This document shows, piece by piece, positions 33,265 to 41,442 of a stretch of 52,657 bases of DNA. The DNA lies in contig CAMWXB010000022.1 of the NCBI GenBank assembly GCA_947178125.1, forward strand, positions 1 through 52,657, read 5' to 3'. The DNA comes from an uncultured Lachnospiraceae bacterium. GTDB lineage: Bacteria; Bacillota; Clostridia; Lachnospirales; Lachnospiraceae. A program made the translations under genes and the position numbers. The notes beneath the pieces were generated by a model. It made no database searches. It was not told the origin of the DNA and was given only the letters and a program-made list of their open reading frames with translations. Positions within the stretch are counted from its first letter, which is position 1; every line of letters starts with the position of its first letter.

Positions 33265-34020
33265 ATGGCTGTTACAATTAAATCTGCCAGAGAAATTGCT
33301 TTGATGAGAGAAGCGGGAAGACTGCTTGGCATCGTGCACGAAGAACTGGGCAGGGCAATTCGTCCGGGAATGTCAACGAAGGATATCGACAGACTGGGTG
33401 AAAAGCTGATAAGGAGTTTTGGCTGTACGCCCAATTTCCTGCATTATCAGGGCTATCCGGCGTCTATCTGTGTATCTGTCAATGAGGAGGTCGTGCACGG
33501 GATTCCGCGTGAAGACCATATTTTAAAAGAGGGCGATATTGTCAGCCTGGATGCAGGCCTGATTTATAAAGGATATCATTCGGATGCTGCGAGAACGCAT
33601 CGGGTCGGAAAAGTCAGCCCGGAGGCAGAGAAGTTGATCGCCGTGACAAAGCAGAGTTTTTTTGAGGGAATTAAAAAGGCCAGAGCCGGAAATCATCTTT
33701 ATGATATTTCCAATGCAATTGACGCATACGTTACTTCATATGGCTATGGAATTGTAAGGGCGCTCGTCGGGCATGGAATCGGTACAAAACTTCATGAAGA
33801 ACCTCAGATACCGAATTTTGCACAAAGGCGCAAAGGCGTACGCTTACAGCCGGGAATGACGCTTGCCATCGAACCGATGATCAATATGGGAACCGCAGAG
33901 GTGGTCTGGCTGGACGATGATTGGACCGTTGTAACAGAGGACGGCGCCTATTCCGCTCATTATGAAAATACGGTATTGATCACTGACGGCGAACCGGAAA
34001 TCCTGACACTCCCCTTATAG
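33265..34020 (+). CDS. map: Methionine aminopeptidase, type I
   Basis: The 251-residue metalloenzyme removes initiator methionine. VHGIPREDHILKEGDIVSLDAGLIYKGYHSDAARTH contains the metal-binding aspartates and histidine, with GHGIGTKLHEEPQIPNF and AIEPM supplying the rest. There is no N-terminal SEC-C zinc finger. Spacing from adk is 28 bp, and it precedes the KOW gene by 23 bp. Confidence 0.97.
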   Translation: MAVTIKSAREIALMREAGRLLGIVHEELGRAIRPGMSTKDIDRLGEKLIRSFGCTPNFLHYQGYPASICVSVNEEVVHGIPREDHILKEGDIVSLDAGLIYKGYHSDAARTHRVGKVSPEAEKLIAVTKQSFFEGIKKARAGNHLYDISNAIDAYVTSYGYGIVRALVGHGIGTKLHEEPQIPNFAQRRKGVRLQPGMTLAIEPMINMGTAEVVWLDDDWTVVTEDGAYSAHYENTVLITDGEPEILTLPL

Positions 34021-34043
34021 ATGCGGAAGGAAAAGGCGCGAAT

Positions 34044-34352
34044 ATGGAAATGACAGGAATGCTTGCCAGCTCTAAAGCTGGCCACGATAAAAATACGGTT
34101 TATGTCATAATAAAGGAAGAAATGGAATATGTTTATTTGGCCGATGGCAGAACAAAGACGTTGGAAAAGCCAAAACGGAAAAATAAGAAACATATCCAGA
34201 TCATAAAAAAATGTCCGGAGCCGGATTTTCAAGACAGCATAAAAAACGGGCAGGCGGATGATTCAGACATCCGAAGGGTACTGAAAAGGTACGGAATGAG
34301 TATCATAAAACAAAAACAGGAGGTAGCAGATGTCGAAAGCCGATGTGATTGA
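34044..34352 (+). CDS. KOW-domain RNA-binding protein (L14e-like)
   Basis: The 102-residue protein of the short KOW family is found between map and infA in clostridia. [19 protein letters not shown] and [27 protein letters not shown] match the N-terminal SH3-like KOW fold. The C-terminal 35 residues are charged. RNA or ribosome binding is expected from the fold, but the role is not established. It overlaps infA by 23 bases, so translation is coupled. Confidence 0.85.
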   Translation: MEMTGMLASSKAGHDKNTVYVIIKEEMEYVYLADGRTKTLEKPKRKNKKHIQIIKKCPEPDFQDSIKNGQADDSDIRRVLKRYGMSIIKQKQEVADVESRCD

Positions 34353-34548
34353 AATTGAAGGAACAGTGATTGAAAAGTTACCCAATACCATGTTTCAGGT
34401 AGAACTGGAAAACGGCCATGTCGTATTGGCGCATATAAGCGGTAAGCTTCGTCAGAATTTTATCCGAATCTTACCCGGTGATAAAGTAACTTTGGAGTTG
34501 TCCCCATACGATTTATCCAAAGGAAGAATTATCTGGCGTGATAAATAA
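34330..34548 (+). CDS. infA: Translation initiation factor IF-1
   Basis: The 72-residue OB-fold factor binds the A site during initiation. [37 protein letters not shown] and [23 protein letters not shown] are nearly invariant. AGGAGG lies inside the end of the KOW gene. A consensus promoter begins seven bases after its stop. Confidence 0.98.
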   Translation: MSKADVIEIEGTVIEKLPNTMFQVELENGHVVLAHISGKLRQNFIRILPGDKVTLELSPYDLSKGRIIWRDK

Positions 34549-34554
34549 AAGGTC

Positions 34555-34583
34555 TTGCAAAAGGGATTTCTCTATGGTATAAT
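34555..34583 (+). promoter_or_regulatory. Internal promoter before rpmJ
   Basis: TTGCAA (34555-34560) is separated by exactly 17 bp from TATAAT (34578-34583). Transcription would start around 34590 and give a short leader before rpmJ. It would allow rpmJ-rpsM-rpsK-rpsD-rpoA-rplQ to be made independently of the upstream S10/spc genes. Confidence 0.8.
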
Positions 34584-34616
34584 GTAAAACGGTCTTTTTT
34601 GAAAGGAGGGTTTAAC

Positions 34617-34730
34617 ATGAAGGTTAGATCATCAGTAAAACCGATTTGCGAGAAATGCAAAATCATTAAAAGAAAAGGAAAGATCAGAGTAATCTGTGAA
34701 AATCCGAAGCACAAACAGGTACAAGGTTAA
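34617..34730 (+). CDS. rpmJ: 50S ribosomal protein L36
   Basis: The 37-residue L36 is the smallest ribosomal protein here. [19 protein letters not shown] is followed by [13 protein letters not shown]. Cys11, Cys14, Cys27 and His32 form the zinc site, so this is the zinc-binding form. GAAAGGAGGG lies eight bases before the ATG. Confidence 0.97.
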   Translation: MKVRSSVKPICEKCKIIKRKGKIRVICENPKHKQVQG

Positions 34731-34978
34731 TCCCGGTTATTTTATCAGATCTAAAGAATTGATAAAAGGGGTTCTTGTCCAACTGATTATGAGCGGCTGC
34801 AGTATTATTTCTTCATAAATGGTACTGATTATAATAGATGGAAGAGCCTTAACGAGATTACTTTTTGATACCACATGTTTGGAAAAACCGGACATTGAGC
34901 CGGTCGGGCAGAATCTGCCCCAATCAATTAGTAGCGAAAAGTGCAGCTATATTGCACAGAAAGATGGAGGAAACGTAA
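34731..34978 (+). other. 248-nt rpmJ-rpsM spacer
   Basis: TTTTATCA/TGATAAAA forms a hairpin around a 12-nt loop near 34740-34768, GGGCAG/CTGCCC another near 34908-34920, and GTGCAG/CTATATTGCAC a weak third near 34940-34957. No CTAAG pair and no convincing gene. The last 20 nt hold the rpsM ribosome binding site GATGGAGG. Confidence 0.5.
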
Positions 34979-35347
34979 ATGGCTCGTATTGCTGGTATTG
35001 ATTTACCCAGAGAGAAACGTGTAGAAATTGGTTTAACTTATATCTACGGTATTGGAAGGGTAAGTTCGAACAAAATTCTGGAAGCAGCAAATGTAAACCC
35101 TGACACTCGTGTCAGAGAATTGACGGATGATGAAGTAAAGAGAATCGCGGAAGTCATCGAGAAAGATTACATGGTAGAAGGTGATCTGAGAAGAGAGATT
35201 GCTTTGAACATCAAGAGACTTCAGGAAATCGGATGTTATAGAGGAATCCGTCACAGAAAAGGACTTCCTGTTCGTGGTCAGAAGACAAAGACCAATGCAA
35301 GAACAAGAAAGGGCCCGAAGCGTACAGTAGCAAATAAGAAGAAATAA
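34979..35347 (+). CDS. rpsM: 30S ribosomal protein S13
   Basis: The 122-residue S13 bridges to the large subunit and contacts P-site t[61 protein letters not shown] are canonical. It follows a long spacer; rpsK follows after 27 bp. Confidence 0.98.
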   Translation: MARIAGIDLPREKRVEIGLTYIYGIGRVSSNKILEAANVNPDTRVRELTDDEVKRIAEVIEKDYMVEGDLRREIALNIKRLQEIGCYRGIRHRKGLPVRGQKTKTNARTRKGPKRTVANKKK

Positions 35348-35374
35348 TTATATGAGAAAGTAGGTTAGTTTATT

Positions 35375-35770
35375 ATGGCTAAAAAAGTTGCAAAAAAAGT
35401 AACAAAAAAGCGTGTAAAGAAAAACGTTGAACATGGACAGGCACATATTCAGTCTTCTTTTAACAATACGATTGTTACCCTGACGGATAACGAAGGTAAC
35501 GCGTTAAGCTGGGCAAGTGCCGGCGGTCTTGGTTTTAGAGGTTCAAGGAAATCTACTCCATATGCGGCACAGATGGCAGCCGAAACAGCTACCAAAGCTG
35601 CATTGATTCATGGTTTGAAAACAGTTGACGTTATGGTAAAAGGACCCGGTTCAGGACGTGAAGCGGCAATTCGTGCGTTGCAGGCTTGTGGTCTGGAAGT
35701 GACAAGTATCCGCGACGTAACGCCGGTACCTCATAATGGATGCCGTCCGCCTAAGAGACGCCGCGTCTAA
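35375..35770 (+). CDS. rpsK: 30S ribosomal protein S11
   Basis: The 131-residue S11 lies on the platform near the Shine-Dalgarno helix. [46 protein letters not shown] and [17 protein letters not shown] are nearly invariant. The N-terminus is lysine-rich. The ribosome binding site is weak (GAAAGTAGG). Confidence 0.98.
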   Translation: MAKKVAKKVTKKRVKKNVEHGQAHIQSSFNNTIVTLTDNEGNALSWASAGGLGFRGSRKSTPYAAQMAAETATKAALIHGLKTVDVMVKGPGSGREAAIRALQACGLEVTSIRDVTPVPHNGCRPPKRRRV

Positions 35771-36045
35771 TAGAATGTCGAGCAATGGCTCGCCAATCTA
35801 ATAGAATTTTGCCCAATGGGGCAAAATTCTGTGAAAGATTTGCAGAGCAAATCTTCCGGGGTGTTGAAATGTGCAGAGAATTTTGCGTTGCAAATTGTCT
35901 TCGCATTATTGAATGTTATAAGATGTTTAAGAAACTCGTTGGAAGAAAGTATCGTTCGTGTGCGTGCGGTATTGTAAACAACAGATTTTATTCGTTGCAG
36001 TAAAATCTTGAAGAAGAGGTAATCCCTCTTGGAAAGGAGCCGAAC
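35771..36045 (+). ncRNA. Hairpin-rich rpsK-rpsD spacer
   Basis: Hairpins are CGAGC/GCTCG (35779-35792), a 12-bp perfect stem AGAATTTTGCCC/GGGCAAAATTCT (35803-35830), and AGATTTGC/GCAAATCT with AGA loop (35836-35854). AGATTTTA/TAAAATCT (35983-36008) and AAGAGG/CCTCTT (about 36014-36030) follow, the last just before the rpsD ribosome binding site. TCTAATAGAAT occurs twice near the start. S4 is known to regulate expression by binding leaders in other bacteria; no specific match could be made. A 72-codon open frame here is not supported. Confidence 0.6.
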
Positions 36046-36639
36046 ATGGCAGTAAACAGAGTTCCTGTATTGAAAAGATGCAGATCCCTTGATTTAGATC
36101 CTACTTTTTTAGGATATGACAAAAAATCTAACAGAACATCAGCAAGAGCTGGTAAGAAGGTTAGTGAATATGGCCTTCAGTTAAGAGAAAAACAGAAAGC
36201 AAAATTTATCTATGGCGTACTGGAGAAACCTTTCAGAAATTATTATAAGAAAGCTGAAAGAATGAAAGGAATGACCGGTGAAAACCTGATGGTAATGCTG
36301 GAGTGCAGACTGGACAGCATTGTTTTCAGGCTGGGCTTTGCGAGAACCAGAAGAGAAGCAAGACAGATCGTTGGCCACAAACATTTTATGGTAAATGGAA
36401 AGACTGTCAGCATTCCGTCTTATCAGGTAAAAGCCGGAGATGTGATTGAAATCAGAGAAAAGGCAAGGTCCTTGCAGAGATATAAAGATATCCTCGAAGT
36501 AACGGGCGGAAGACTGGTTCCGGAGTGGCTTGAGGCTGATCAGGAAGCCATGAAGGGAACCGTAAAATATCTTCCTACGAGAGAGATGATAGATGTTCCC
36601 GTTGACGAGATGCTTATCGTCGAGTTGTACTCCAAGTAA
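36046..36639 (+). CDS. rpsD: 30S ribosomal protein S4 (zinc-free form)
   Basis: The 197-residue S4 initiates 16S rRNA assembly. The S4 RNA-binding domain is [35 protein letters not shown], with [12 protein letters not shown]. The N-terminus ([31 protein letters not shown]) lacks the four-cysteine zinc cluster. AAAGGAG precedes the start. rpoA follows after 39 bp. Confidence 0.98.
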   Translation: MAVNRVPVLKRCRSLDLDPTFLGYDKKSNRTSARAGKKVSEYGLQLREKQKAKFIYGVLEKPFRNYYKKAERMKGMTGENLMVMLECRLDSIVFRLGFARTRREARQIVGHKHFMVNGKTVSIPSYQVKAGDVIEIREKARSLQRYKDILEVTGGRLVPEWLEADQEAMKGTVKYLPTREMIDVPVDEMLIVELYSK

Positions 36640-36678
36640 TAAGTTGTAACGTGATTTTTCGTAAAGGAGGGTATTGCG

Positions 36679-37638
36679 GTGTTTGATTTTGAGAGACCAA
36701 ATATTGAGGTTGTAGAAATCTCTGAAGACAAAAGGTATGGTAAATTTGTAGTGGAACCACTGGAAAGAGGTTACGGAATTACCCTTGGCAACTCTTTGAG
36801 AAGAATTATGCTTTCTTCTCTGCCGGGAGCGGCTGTAAGTCAGGTCAAAATTGAAGGTGTTTTGCATGAGTTCAGCTCTATTCCGGGTGTGAAGGAAGAT
36901 GTTACGGAAATCATCATGAATATTAAAAGTCTTGCAATCAAGAACAGCAGCGAGACGAATGAGCCTAAGACAGCATATATTGAGTACGAAGGCGAGGGTG
37001 TTGTAAGAGCAGCGGATATTCAGGTTGATCAGGACATAGAGATTTTAAATCCCGAGATGGTTATTGCAACTTTAAGCGGAAAAGATACCAAACTGTACAT
37101 GGAATTGACCATTACAAAAGGCAGAGGATATGTAAGTTCTGAGAAAAATAAGACCGATGATCTGCCGATTGGCGTCATTGCGGTAGATTCTATTTATACA
37201 CCGGTCGAGAGAGTGAATGTAACAATTGAGAATACCCGAGTTGGCCAGATTACAGACTTTGATAAGCTGACACTGGATGTGCACACGAACGGAACGCTTG
37301 TTCCTGACGAGGCGGTCAGTTTAGCGGCAAAAGTGCTCAGCGAGCATTTAAGCCTTTTCATTGATCTGTCCGAGAATGCTAAGACTGCGGAAGTCATGGT
37401 AGAGAAGGAAGACGATGAGAAAGAAAAAGTACTGGAAATGAGCATTGACGAGCTCGAATTGTCTGTTCGTTCCTACAATTGTTTAAAGAGAGCAGGCATC
37501 AATACCGTAGAGGAATTAACCAACAAAACGTCTGAAGATATGATGAAAGTCCGTAATCTGGGACGCAAATCATTAGAAGAGGTTTTGGCAAAATTAAAAG
37601 AATTGGGTCTTCAGCTGAATCCCAGCGATGAAGCCTGA
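36679..37638 (+). CDS. rpoA: RNA polymerase alpha subunit
   Basis: The 319-residue alpha subunit begins [49 protein letters not shown], the dimerisation domain that nucleates polymerase assembly. A linker at about 230-245 leads to the C-terminal domain ([42 protein letters not shown]), which binds UP elements and activators. It starts with GTG behind AAAGGAGGG. Confidence 0.98.
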   Translation: MFDFERPNIEVVEISEDKRYGKFVVEPLERGYGITLGNSLRRIMLSSLPGAAVSQVKIEGVLHEFSSIPGVKEDVTEIIMNIKSLAIKNSSETNEPKTAYIEYEGEGVVRAADIQVDQDIEILNPEMVIATLSGKDTKLYMELTITKGRGYVSSEKNKTDDLPIGVIAVDSIYTPVERVNVTIENTRVGQITDFDKLTLDVHTNGTLVPDEAVSLAAKVLSEHLSLFIDLSENAKTAEVMVEKEDDEKEKVLEMSIDELELSVRSYNCLKRAGINTVEELTNKTSEDMMKVRNLGRKSLEEVLAKLKELGLQLNPSDEA

Positions 37639-37801
37639 ATCATATTATTGCGGGCATATGAGGTAAGACCGAAGAGCGCTTATGTGCCGGCTCATGAATG
37701 GAACGATTAACTGCATTCGGTAAGTAAGACCAAAGAGCGTGGCCGGATGTACCATCAAGAAGTATGCGCAGATGCTGCTTCGCATGAGAAAGGAGCCTGT
37801 T
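37639..37801 (+). other. rpoA-rplQ spacer with a 16-bp direct repeat
   Basis: GTAAGACCGAAGAGCG at 37663 recurs as GTAAGACCAAAGAGCG at 37724, 61 bp apart. ATGCG/CGCAT can pair near 37764-37785. No CTAAG pair. An in-frame extension of rplQ through this region is not credible. Confidence 0.5.
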
Positions 37802-38338
37802 ATGGCAAAATACAGAAAACTTGGCAGAACGTCTGACCAGAGAAAAGCATTACTTAGAAATCAGGTAACAAATCTTTTATATCATGGAAAAATCGTAACA
37901 ACAGAAGCGAGAGCGAAAGAAGTCCGTAAGATCGCAGAGGGGCTGATTGCTTTGGCTGTAAAGGAAAAAGATAACTTTGAGACCGTTAAGGTTACTGCAA
38001 AGGTTCCGAGAAAAGACAAAGACGGCAAGAGAGTAAAAGAAGTCGTAGACGGTAAGAAAGTTACAGTATATGATAATGTGGAAAAGGAAATCAAGAAAGA
38101 TATGCCTTCCAGACTTCATGCAAGAAGACAGATGCTGAGAGTTCTTTACCCTGTTGTTGAAGTTCCTGAGAAAGCAGCCGGAAGGAAGAGAGGCACAAAA
38201 GAAGTTGATCTTGCGGCAAAACTCTTTGACGAGTATGGACCGAAATATGCAAGCCGTAAAGGTGGTTACACGAGAATCATTAAAATCGGTCCTCGTAAAG
38301 GCGATGCGGCAATGGAAGTTGTACTGGAACTGGTATAG
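37802..38338 (+). CDS. rplQ: 50S ribosomal protein L17
   Basis: The 178-residue L17 has MAKYRKLGRTSDQRKALLRNQVTNLLYHGKI and TRIIKIGPRKGDAAMEVVLELV as family blocks. It is longer than the E. coli protein (127 residues) because of a lysine-rich insert at about 70-130, common in clostridia. The start at 37802 has AAGGAG six bases upstream. It ends the alpha operon. Confidence 0.97.
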   Translation: MAKYRKLGRTSDQRKALLRNQVTNLLYHGKIVTTEARAKEVRKIAEGLIALAVKEKDNFETVKVTAKVPRKDKDGKRVKEVVDGKKVTVYDNVEKEIKKDMPSRLHARRQMLRVLYPVVEVPEKAAGRKRGTKEVDLAAKLFDEYGPKYASRKGGYTRIIKIGPRKGDAAMEVVLELV

Positions 38339-38444
38339 ATTGAAAAATCAGAGATTTTTCAATCGCGAATTTGTGCCTGCGGCGCAAATATCGCAGATTG
38401 TGGGAAAGGCATGGTTATTAGATTGAAAAATCAAAGATTTTTCA
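38338..38444 (+). repeat. Hairpin cluster after rplQ
   Basis: GATTGAAAAATC/GATTTTTCAATC (38338-38364, perfect, AGA loop) begins on the last base of rplQ. GCGAATTTGTGCC pairs imperfectly with GGCGCAAATATCGC (38365-38394), and TGAAAAATC/GATTTTTCA (to 38444) repeats the first hairpin. These look like the AGA-loop hairpins of the upstream ribosomal spacers. They probably stabilise or end the alpha operon mRNA. Confidence 0.65.
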
Positions 38445-38508
38445 TACGAAAGGGCGTCTGAAATGCGGCGTTTTTCCAGGTTATAGATGGATATGGGAAT
38501 ATGAGAGA

Positions 38509-38541
38509 CAGAGTATGCAGAAGCGCATGCTCTGTTTTTTA
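38509..38541 (+). terminator. Rho-independent terminator of the alpha operon
   Basis: CAGAGTATGC pairs with GCATGCTCTG (one G-T pair) around AGAAGC-type loop bases and is followed by TTTTTT. It lies 170 bp past rplQ and just before the blaI promoter. Confidence 0.85.
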
Positions 38542-38575
38542 TTTACAGAAGAAAATTTTTTGACAGTTTTTTGTA

Positions 38576-38626
38576 TTGACAAAATGTGTTTACAGATGTA
38601 GACTTATATTGTCTACAAAAGTAGAC
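38576..38626 (+). promoter_or_regulatory. Promoter and BlaI/MecI-type operators of the blaI-blaR1 pair
   Basis: TTGACA (38576-38581) is followed at 17 bp by a weak -10, TAGACT (38599-38604). TACAGATGTA (38591-38600) lies in the spacer and -10. GTCTACAAAAGTAGAC (38611-38626) is a perfect dyad at the start point. Both share the TACA/TGTA-type half-sites that BlaI and MecI bind, so the pair is probably autorepressed. Confidence 0.75.
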
Positions 38627-38699
38627 CGAAGATGGAAAAACACTTTTGAATCTGTTGTATGGTATTGAACAGGTGTATTCAACAAAAGGGAGGGGTTAC

Positions 38700-39071
38700 A
38701 TGGAAGGAAAAATATCGGTTTCCGATGCGGAACTGGAAATATTGGAGATATTATGGTCCGCTGAACGCGCGCTGAACGCGAATGAAATACGCGGTATGTT
38801 GAATCAGATCAGGAACTGGGAACGGACAACAGTTTTGACGTTGATTAACAGGCTGCTTAAAAAAGGCGTCATCAGTCAGGAGAAACGGGAGGTGTACTAC
38901 TATCTTCCCTGTATCGAGCGGGATGAATATATAAAGGAAGAAACCAGGAATTTTCTGAAGAAATTTTTTAAAGGGAGTTCTAAAAATCTTGCAGCAGCTC
39001 TTGTTGATAGCGAGGCTCTTTCGAAAGAAGATATCAGGGAACTGCGCGATTACTTTAATCAGAATATGTAA
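38700..39071 (+). CDS. BlaI/MecI/CopY-family repressor
   Basis: The 123-residue winged-helix repressor starts KISVSDAELEILEILWSAERALNANEIRGML. TVLTLINRLLKKGVISQEKREVYYYLP is the recognition helix and wing, and a C-terminal dimerisation part follows with the region cleaved by BlaR1 proteases. The start at 38700 has GGGAGG upstream; the earlier ATG lacks this. It lies 15 bp before the M56 peptidase gene and just after two matching operators. No beta-lactamase or mecA gene is beside it, so the regulated target is unknown. Confidence 0.9.
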   Translation: MEGKISVSDAELEILEILWSAERALNANEIRGMLNQIRNWERTTVLTLINRLLKKGVISQEKREVYYYLPCIERDEYIKEETRNFLKKFFKGSSKNLAAALVDSEALSKEDIRELRDYFNQNM

Positions 39072-39086
39072 GAGGAGGGAATTTCA

Positions 39087-41327
39087 ATGGTATTGTATGG
39101 CATGAACAGGCTTTTTCTGAGTATTCTGTCTCTGTCATTGTCGGCGGCTCTGGTAGGAATGCTGATTCTGCTGATACGCCCGCTGACCGGGAGATATTTT
39201 TCACGAAAATGGAATTATTATATCTGGTTCCTCGTTATCATAAGGCTTTTACTGCCAATACATTTTACGGCGGCATTGCCGGGCGGCCTTACCTTTCATC
39301 TGCATAGCACAGGGTGGAAAACAGCAGGAGAGACTGCTCTGCAGGCGGCTGAAAGCGAAACTGGAGAAGCCTCGGAAGAGGCTGCCGGGAAGTTGATGGA
39401 GGAGGTCTCGGAAGGAGCAGCCGGGAAGCCGATGGAGAATGCCTCGGAAGAAGCTGCTGGAAAACCGGCGTTGGAAGCATCGGAAGAAACCGTCGGAGAG
39501 ATGGCGGAAGGAAACACCGAAGGAACAGGATATAGAGAGCCTGCCGCAGTGAGAATCCTGTTTTTGACAGCGGAGATAGTTTGGATTTTGGGAGCCGTTA
39601 CAGCCCTGTGTCTTAAACTTTGGAACTATCATTGCTACATTGCTTTTATCAAAAAGGACGCGCGCCCTGTCATGGACAGCTGCATCATGGTTCCGGCACA
39701 GAGCATGGCCGCGAGGCTGCATATGCGGAAGCTGCCGCCGATATATGAGAGCGCTTCCGTTTCCGGGCCCGTTACGGTCGGATTGTGGAAGCCGGTGATC
39801 ATTTTACCCGAGGCAGGTCCTCATATGCAGAATTCGTTCATGCAGTATCAGATGATACTTCATCATGAACTCGTGCATGTGGCACGGCGGGATTTATGGT
39901 ACAAATGGCTGTACCAGATTTTACTCTGTATTCATTGGTTCAATCCGCTCCTGTATCTGATTGAACGGAAAATGAATATGGACTGTGAGCTTTCCTGTGA
40001 CGAGGCAATCCTTGCGGAACTGACAGAAGAAGGCAGAAAGGCATACGGAAACGTGCTTCTGGATATTGCCGAAAAGAACGTATCGGCTATGAAAAGTGCA
40101 TTTACCACCACCTTTGTGACGGGAGAATCCGAGTTGAAAAAGCGGCTTACAGGCATTCTCCGTTATAAAAGAACGACAGTTCTCAGACTGTTGTTATCCC
40201 TGTGTGTTATGGTAGGAACGTTGTTTCTGACCGCGTGCGGCGGTGTATATCTGATACAGGATGATTCATGGGAGGATGCTTTTGATTCGGAAAGTGCATT
40301 TTGGCCCTTTGATTCTGCAGATGAAGAAAGCGGGGGATTCTGGGGTTCTTTCATGGAAATCGGGCGAATCAATAAAGACGGAGAAGCTTATCAGGTCTAT
40401 GATGATTTGACGCTGCTTTCGGGCAATGATCTGAACGACAAATGGCAGGCTTATAATTACAAAGGGGGCGGCAATAAAGTAACGATATCGGGATTTACCC
40501 TAAACGGTTCTTATTCCCTCAGAATCGCCTATGTGGCTGAGGACATGGATATAGAAGTAACCTCTTTTTTTGACCTGAAGGAAGGGAAATTCAAACTTGT
40601 GCACATTGCGCCGGATGGCACGGTATCCACCCTTAACGATACAGGGGCGAAGAGTACTGTAACGGTTACGATGCCAAAAGGCCGCAACATGATTAAAATA
40701 GTAGGGCAGGCGGCGTCGCTTAAAAATGTGGAAATTACTTTTTCCGGTTTAGAGGGGAAGGGTTTTGAGGGCATTTACTATTCAGAGGAAGATGAATATG
40801 CCGGTCAGATAAGGAATACTATCCAAAACGGCAGCGTTGAGAAAGATGAAGTCATGGAAAGCCTGTATTATATGGAGGATGAGGATTTAAGCGAAGCTTT
40901 CGCAGCGCTTCTGGAGCAAGGGACAGTTTTCGACAAGGACGAACTGACTGGTATCCTTATTCATTCGGATGCGGAACGTTCCGGGAATTATCTGGCTGAT
41001 GCGATCAATAACGGATATATTGAGCCGCTCAGTGTCGATACGCTTTCCGAAGTCATTGTTTATCTGGAGGGCGAGGCAAAAGGCAGATTGATCAATGCGC
41101 TTCCTGCGGAGGATTTTTTCGAGGGATTGATGGAATGCAGACCTTTTCTGGATGAAAAGGAATTGGAGGAATGCCTGCTCGCTTATATCGATGCAGGCGG
41201 GAAACTATCTTATGCGCAATTCGATGATATCGAAGTGTATCTGAGCCGGAGCACGATCGAAAAAATGGATGAGCGGATGGCTGTACCGTCAGAGGCTGGA
41301 ATGTCAGAGGCCGGAGCGCCGGAATGA
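39087..41327 (+). CDS. BlaR1/MecR1-like M56 metallopeptidase with novel C-terminal region
   Basis: The 746-residue membrane protease has N-terminal TMs at about 8-31 and 43-65, another at 155-178 and one at 366-384. The zinc motif is HELVH (residues 260-264), with DCELSCDEAIL as the downstream glutamate segment. Between TM2 and TM3, residues about 92-142 are a low-complexity stretch built on repeats like ASEEAAGKPM. After the last TM (LFLTACGG) there is an external C-terminal region of some 360 residues. It shows no SxxK/KTG penicillin-binding motifs, unlike true BlaR1. It probably inactivates the adjacent repressor in response to a signal other than direct beta-lactam acylation. Confidence 0.85.
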   Translation: MVLYGMNRLFLSILSLSLSAALVGMLILLIRPLTGRYFSRKWNYYIWFLVIIRLLLPIHFTAALPGGLTFHLHSTGWKTAGETALQAAESETGEASEEAAGKLMEEVSEGAAGKPMENASEEAAGKPALEASEETVGEMAEGNTEGTGYREPAAVRILFLTAEIVWILGAVTALCLKLWNYHCYIAFIKKDARPVMDSCIMVPAQSMAARLHMRKLPPIYESASVSGPVTVGLWKPVIILPEAGPHMQNSFMQYQMILHHELVHVARRDLWYKWLYQILLCIHWFNPLLYLIERKMNMDCELSCDEAILAELTEEGRKAYGNVLLDIAEKNVSAMKSAFTTTFVTGESELKKRLTGILRYKRTTVLRLLLSLCVMVGTLFLTACGGVYLIQDDSWEDAFDSESAFWPFDSADEESGGFWGSFMEIGRINKDGEAYQVYDDLTLLSGNDLNDKWQAYNYKGGGNKVTISGFTLNGSYSLRIAYVAEDMDIEVTSFFDLKEGKFKLVHIAPDGTVSTLNDTGAKSTVTVTMPKGRNMIKIVGQAASLKNVEITFSGLEGKGFEGIYYSEEDEYAGQIRNTIQNGSVEKDEVMESLYYMEDEDLSEAFAALLEQGTVFDKDELTGILIHSDAERSGNYLADAINNGYIEPLSVDTLSEVIVYLEGEAKGRLINALPAEDFFEGLMECRPFLDEKELEECLLAYIDAGGKLSYAQFDDIEVYLSRSTIEKMDERMAVPSEAGMSEAGAPE

Positions 41328-41442
41328 TGAGAGTTTCCAATACGAAACCGTAAAGGGGCTTTTGCAGCCTGTTTTACGATTGTCCTTCCGCCGCTGCCGA
41401 ACCATGACGGACAGTAATGATTTGCGCATAGACATACCGCTT

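Noticed and set aside
35785..36003. A 72-codon open frame in the rpsK-rpsD spacer
   Set aside because: It runs through several perfect hairpins, lacks a ribosome binding site and resembles no protein; the region is better explained as structured RNA.
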